This document shows, piece after piece, positions 39,072 to 39,360 of a stretch of 39,360 nucleotides of DNA; the stretch's first letter is position 1, and each line of letters begins with the position of its first letter. A program made the position numbers and the translations under genes. The notes under the pieces are model-generated. The model had not been told where the DNA came from, did not search any database, and saw only the letters and a program-made list of their open reading frames with translations. Source of the stretch: Actinomycetota bacterium (GTDB lineage Bacteria; Actinomycetota; Actinomycetes; Nanopelagicales; Nanopelagicaceae); assembly GCA_947377725.1 (NCBI GenBank), contig CANCGX010000007.1:1-39360 (forward strand), read 5' to 3'.

Positions 39072-39360
39072 ATGTCCTCACCGTTGATTGCGCAATACGA
39101 AGAGCATTTAGCTCTCGTCCGCAATCTGGCTGATAATTCAATTCGTGGCTATGTAAGTGATCTTGAATCCTTCTTGAAGCATCTTGAGGAGTTAAAGATT
39201 GGTGAATTTAGAGATTTAGATCTTTCACATATTCGTTCGTGGTTAGCTTCTTTGCAAGCCAACGGCGCAACTCGTTCTACATTGGCTCGCAGAATCGTTT
39301 CGATGAGGGCTTTTACATACTGGGCAGCAAGCAACGGGTGGATCAAATCTGATTATGGCG
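39072..39360 (+). CDS. xerC: Tyrosine recombinase XerC, 5' part (runs off the window)
   Basis: The first 96 codons of a tyrosine recombinase are present. The SAM-like core-binding domain is clear: YEEHLALVRNLADNSIRGYV near the start, then HIRSWLASLQ and the conserved GATRSTLARRIVSMRAFTYW, which matches chromosomal XerC of Actinobacteria better than phage integrases. The catalytic domain (R-H-R-Y) lies beyond the window end. XerC resolves chromosome dimers at dif with XerD. The ATG start 2 nt after the exonuclease stop is supported by the TATACT box 6 nt upstream. No dif-like site was noticed nearby. Confidence 0.85.
   Translation, partial: MSSPLIAQYEEHLALVRNLADNSIRGYVSDLESFLKHLEELKIGEFRDLDLSHIRSWLASLQANGATRSTLARRIVSMRAFTYWAASNGWIKSDYG

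Noticed and set aside
39072..39360. Phage or island integrase
   Set aside because: The N-terminal sequence fits housekeeping XerC (GATRSTLARR, RAFTYWA) better than phage integrases; the catalytic half is outside the window, so some doubt remains.

Overview
The window reads as chromosomal DNA of a low-GC, streamlined actinobacterium. Gene order (tRNA-Pro–tig–clpP1–clpP2–clpX–valS–folC–DUF4233–ndk–mreBCD–mrdA–rodA–rne–rplU–rpmA–obgE–proB) is classically actinobacterial, yet base composition looks like the mid-40s % GC, intergenic gaps are tiny and many starts are GTG. This combination fits freshwater acI-type Actinobacteria (Nanopelagicales, e.g. Planktophila-like). That placement is inference from synteny and composition, not a phylogeny.

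Layout. 1–375: divergent tRNA-Gly(TCC) and tRNA-Pro(TGG) genes separated by a hairpin-rich spacer. 376–4414: trigger factor and the ClpP1/ClpP2/ClpX protease. 4438–9206: valS, folC, a DUF4233 membrane protein and ndk. 9206–15043: the rod-shape operon mreB-mreC-mreD-mrdA(PBP2)-rodA, mostly with stop/start overlaps. 15044–18242: RNase E/G with a long structured leader, then rplU-rpmA ending in a strong terminator. 18286–23312: obgE, proB and proA, with a serine hydrolase on the minus strand between proB and proA. 23322–26613: gatC-gatA-gatB (tRNA-dependent amidotransferase). 26633–37093: branched-chain amino acid and serine block: ilvD, then an attenuator-type leader and ilvB-ilvN-ilvC-serA-leuB-ilvE-cimA packed with 0–1 nt gaps or overlaps, closed by a terminator. 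37294–37366: an odd tRNA-like gene with its own terminator. 37509–39069: a two-gene unit of an unrecognised 198-aa protein overlapping a DEDDh exonuclease–BRCT protein. 39072–end: the 5' part of xerC.

How the parts work together. The first third covers protein folding and turnover, tRNA charging, nucleotides and folate, and cell elongation. The last third is an amino-acid factory: CimA makes citramalate (isoleucine entry from pyruvate), LeuB can serve both citramalate and leucine steps, IlvBN/IlvC/IlvD/IlvE finish the branched chain pathway, SerA starts serine synthesis. The leader before ilvB encodes a 15-aa peptide with Val-Val-Ile codons followed by a pause hairpin and a terminator, so attenuation by branched-chain aminoacyl-tRNA is likely.

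The most striking genome-scale signal is leaderless transcription: seven starts (clpX, ndk, proA, gatC, the ilv leader peptide, the 198-aa ORF and xerC) have a -10-like hexamer (six are TAnnnT, one is GAGAAT) exactly 6 nt upstream of the start codon and no Shine-Dalgarno. The best candidates for something undescribed are the 37.3–39.1 kb segment (tRNA-like gene with C at position 33, 19-bp palindrome, unknown protein coupled to an exonuclease–BRCT protein) and the structured spacers near the first tRNAs and before rne.
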